A stretch of DNA of 64,000 bases. Source: Taxillus chinensis. Taxonomy: Eukaryota; Streptophyta; Magnoliopsida; Santalales; Loranthaceae. The DNA is taken from the NCBI GenBank assembly GCA_023512835.1, contig CM042091.1:17191506-17255505 (forward strand), given 5' to 3'. Within the stretch, counting starts at the first letter, position 1. Each line of letters starts with the position of its first letter. The translations under genes and the position numbers were made by a program. Shown here piece by piece: positions 60,217 through 64,000 of this stretch. The notes below the pieces were generated by a model. The model had not been told where the DNA came from. It saw nothing but the letters and a program-made list of their open reading frames with translations, and ran no database searches.

Positions 60217-60722
60217 CATAATATAATAAAACAAAGCCGATGTGAGGGTTCTATAAACCTCACCATCATAGTTCGTGTGATGAAAAAAAGTAAATTTATT
60301 TATTTTGTAAGCTCTACAAGTAAAATATTTTTTTTATTTTCTTTTATTTGTAAGTAATAAAAAATAAAAGAAAATAAATTTTAAATAATTATACTTCTAA
60401 AGTACTCATAATAGTGTTAATATAATTTGTGCCAAGGTAAAGTTAATGTGATTAATAATAAGAAAACATAAACTCTAATGATACCAAATATTTTAAAGTT
60501 GCGTGAGCACATGTTTGCAAGTCCAAAACTGGTCTAGTTTGATAATGTTTTTAATAAATCACTTCTGATTATTTTATAAGCGGCAAAAAGTTTTTATAAA
60601 CTAGAAAAAAACACTTACAAAAAAGTTTTTTTTTAAAAGGAACTTGATTAATTTACATCCAAATCCTTTCTTCTCCTACTACTTTCTTTTCATTTTTAAA
60701 ACTAAAAAAAAAAAAAGCCTAA

Positions 60723-61058
60723 GAGCATCTTCAAAGTTTTCTATTCTCTACAAATACAAAAGCAAATTCCAAAATATTAGTCTAACACACACTTTATTCT
60801 TTTCTTCACATTTGAAAAATATTAGTTATTTTTTATTTGTAAAAAATACTATTTACTTTCTACGGGTATATTATATACTATTAATTTTTCAATCTCTTCA
60901 CATGTGTTAATAATTGAAGTAAATAAAATAAAAAATATTTTAATGAAAATAAAAATAAAATAAAGAGTAATATTGGAGTTGAAATTGTAAAATGATTTTT
61001 CATATGTAAAAAAAATATATATATAGAAAAAAATATAAATTAGTATCGGGAAATGTTC
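60723..61058. mobile_element. Tourist/Harbinger-type MITE, 336 bp
   Basis: It starts GAGCATCTTCAAAG after TAA (60720-60722) and ends GGGAAATGTTC before TAA (61059-61061). The interior phrase with TTTATTCTTTTCTTCACATTTG resembles AT-rich sequence in the duplicated units near 12790-12900, which suggests the same family. The right terminus has two or three mismatches to the left. Confidence 0.5.
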
Positions 61059-62759
61059 TAAGGTTATATTAAAATTACTATCATTTGAAAAATGATTTCC
61101 TAGATTTGGTTTCCCTGGAAAATATTTAATGATGTTCATTATTGCATTTAACAAGCACACAAATCTGTAAGTCAAAGTGCGCTGTTTAGGCTGCAAAAAT
61201 AAAATGAAATTGCATCACTGCAATTTTGGACGCGTTGCTTTGACATGCGTTACTAATCATGTACATACGACTCATACGAGTATCTTTTATGTTATTATTT
61301 CGTGTAGTATCTTATTTTTAACTAAATTAGGGATAAATTCTAATTAAATTATTAAATTAATAAAATATTATCAAAGATGTTAGTGAAGATGTTTTATTTA
61401 TTACTAAAACAAAGTCGATGGGTGTCAATCCAACAGGTGATGCCACCATGAAAAGAAGAAGAGAAGAAATCGTAAGTTTTAGTGGAGAAATGTACGTGTT
61501 GTCCTCTGGGTAATGAAGTGAAATGATAAAACTCTATTGATGTAAGCAATACAAGTCAACTTCATCCATCAACTGTGCTAAAGAAAAAGAAATGTTGATT
61601 TGTAAATGATAATGCATATAAAGTCTAGCCACAAAAATTATATTGGTTGTGAATCGAAGATAGATTATATAATATTAAATTAGGTTAAATAAGAACAGTT
61701 TCAGTATGTGATGTATCTATGAATTAACAGTATATTTGCTAACTTGATACTTAATGGAATTGTTAATATAATTACAAAAATTGTATGGATATGAAATTTT
61801 GTCACATGTGCGATCTATAGCTATGAAATCTCAAATCCACCTGTATATAAACGTAAACGGGAGAGAGATAGATTTGAGAGTAAAATGTTTGTATTGGTAA
61901 TAATGAAACAATATCAAACATTTACCAGCACATTATGATGTTCTCGTAAGCTCTTTCCAGTCATTTAGGTTATTTTTGGTATGATTAGATTATTTTTAAA
62001 AATATAATTATTTTTAAAAATAGTAACAGTTAAATTTACTGTTTAAAAATATTGAATGTTAGAATTTAATTTTCAAAACAGATAGGTCTCATAGCTATTT
62101 TAAAATTTATTTTTATCTATTTTCTGTTTTTAAATATAAACTAATGGGGAATTCAAATAATTTTTTATTTTTATTTTATGCTTTTCTTCTATCTTATTAC
62201 TTGAATCCAACAAATTCTTTTTCTAATTTTTTGGACTTAATTTTAAAAAATACACAATATTTTTAAAATACATTCTATCTCTCTTACTAAAAAGAAATAT
62301 TTTCAAATTACAACTTAACATGACTCCAATAGAATTTTAAAAATATAATATAAAAATCAAAACTCATACCAACAAGCCCTAAGAATTTTAATTTTAAAAG
62401 TTTTGAAATTTATTTTAAAAAATATATAATGATATTACCGTCGAAAATCAAGCTCACGTTCTTTTCTCTCTTTTGTCAAACGGCCCTTGAATTAGTAGAA
62501 TATAATCTTTATTATAATTGATTTAGAATTAAATCTAGCAGGATAGTTTATTCACTTTCCATGTAAGGGAAATGTCATCTCTTATTTATTTATGCTTTCT
62601 TTATTTGCAAAAAGGTAGGATAATCCTCCATATTATCTTCTTCAAACTCTTCATGCTATCAGAGTAAGTTTAATCCTGACTCATCATTTCCATATACACT
62701 TTTTTTTAGTTTATGTCTAAATACAGTCCAACCTTTGAAATGATTACCAACTCATCCTC

Positions 62760-63720
62760 TCCTTTTAATATCAACTCATCGTCTTCATCAATAGAAAACT
62801 CTCATCTTTCAATCACCGCCCATAAATTGAATGGGGAAAATTATTTGCAATAGTCTCAATCCATCTTAATGTTTATACAAGGAAAGGAAAAAGATGACTA
62901 CATCACCGGAGCCTAGAGGACACTAGCAACCACTGCACCAACCTACAAAAAATGGATATAAAAAAATAATATGGTCATATCCTGGCTAGTCAACTCGATG
63001 ACCATTGATATTAGCAAAAAATTTCTGTCATGTGATTCCACAAAAGAAATTTGGGACATAACAAAAGAAACTTTCTTGGACAAAGAAAATACATCTGAAA
63101 TCATTCAAATTGAAGGCATCCTTCACGATTTGCATCAAAGAAACCTCATGGTAACCTAATATATATTTTAATACTCGTACTTGTTTATTGCATTAACTTG
63201 ATACGTTTGAGGTTCGTATTTGGAATTGTGTTACTGATGGTTTGCTATATAAAAAACAAGTGAAAGAGAAACATGTGTTTAAATTTTTGTGAGGTTTGAA
63301 CAACAATCTTGATGAAATTAGAGAAAGAATCATAAGAATAATACCTCTGCCTAGCCTCAAAGAGGCATTTTTTTGAAGTTTGTCGTGAAGAGAGTCGGAA
63401 AAATTTCATGATGGGATCCCATCAACAATTGAATATGGCAGAAGGCTCAGCTTTTAAGACTTAAATCACTCCTTTTGATAATCATCAAAAAATTAAAGGT
63501 AGTGGACCTTAGTGTGATCATTATAGAAAGATGAGGCACACAAGAGAAAATTTTTGGAAGATTCATAGGAAGCCAGTAGATTAGAAGTCATATCAACCAC
63601 TTGAGAAAGAAGGACGAAGCAATCATGTGGCAAATAATGAACAACCGTCAAAACTTGAAGCTGGCCCTTTTAATAAGGAGCAAATGGAGATGTTGCCAAA
63701 ACTACTAAACATATTCTTCC
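62760..63720 (+). pseudogene. Ty1/copia gag relic
   Basis: Translation in pieces gives ITAHKLNGENYLQ, then the 62-codon ORF 62971-63159 (MVISWLVNSMTIDISKKFLS...TKEIWD), then FL-x-GLNNNLDEIRERII, PLPSLKEAFF and a degraded CCHC knuckle (CDHYRKMRHTRENFWKIH) lacking two cysteines. This is the UBN2-type Gag of plant copia retrotransposons, which packages element RNA. About ten stops and frame changes break it. Protease, integrase and RT would lie beyond the right edge if present. I see no LTR on the left. Confidence 0.8.
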
Positions 63721-64000
63721 TCATAGATAAACCAATGAATTGAATCAATGGATACAATTAGAGTGAACTAAGATAATAAAAATCTTGAACTTATCCACGT
63801 TACAACTACAATCATGGAGCACATCAAAACAAACTCCATAATAGCATATTTGTTTACGAATGGATTATTACCCATGGTCTTTCATGAGCATATTGCTTAT
63901 ATGAGTATTATTTTGTGTGAAGATATTACATTATAGCGAGAGTTTATATTATTTGAGTTTTATTTCTCTATGCACGATTTTTGAACATATTTATGCATTT

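Larger units (their letters stand above)
58583..62759. other. LPP upstream region and intergenic DNA
   Basis: The LPP promoter must lie here, but I cannot place a TATA box with confidence. A TA tract lies at about 59350-59370. Apart from the two MITEs at 60045 and 60723 the sequence is AT-rich and without recognisable genes. Confidence 0.5.

Overview
This is plant nuclear DNA, most likely from a eudicot. It is AT-rich, and its genes are interrupted by short GT-AG introns with T-rich acceptors. Three genes are supported exon by exon: a tandem CCCH zinc-finger protein, a Rad60/SUMO-like domain protein and an LPP2/LPP3-type lipid phosphate phosphatase. Nearly everything else is transposon, transposon relic or local duplication. 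I cannot name the species.

Layout. 1-3,512: AT-rich, no gene. 3,513-7,855: a 4.3-kb hAT-like element with two nearly identical 1.06-kb inverted arms, holding a truncated BED-finger transposase gene. 7,856-11,401: no gene, one possible small element. 11,402-20,330: two diverged copies of a roughly 4-5-kb segment, with partial copies at 22.2-22.8 kb and 33.9-35.1 kb. Each copy carries, or carried, a hairpin that looks like a MIR482/2118 microRNA precursor upstream of a CT-rich tract. 22,907-25,640: a PIF/Harbinger element inside a hAT MITE inside an 84-bp tandem duplication. 26,129-31,624: a complete but dead Ty3/gypsy chromovirus with both LTRs. 37,281-39,380: the CCCH gene (minus strand). 42,900-46,991: a decayed Ty3/gypsy relic containing a hAT MITE and an exact 461-bp triplication. 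50,140-53,640: the Rad60-SLD gene (plus strand). 53,790-54,340: a hAT relic. 55,175-58,582: the LPP gene (minus strand), convergent with the Rad60-SLD gene. 62,760-63,720: a Ty1/copia gag relic running towards the right edge.

The three genes show no common pathway: RNA binding, a nuclear SUMO-like function, and membrane lipid dephosphorylation. The most interesting feature is the hairpin family at 12.0, 17.2, 22.4 and 34.0 kb. Its 3' arm is antisense to the NB-LRR P-loop codons, as in miR482/2118, with one base missing. Its 5' arm still reads as a P-loop-like peptide in copy 1. The candidate mature arm is better conserved between copies than the opposite arm.

All exon models, repeat boundaries and identities were read by eye without alignment software. 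Percentages are estimates.
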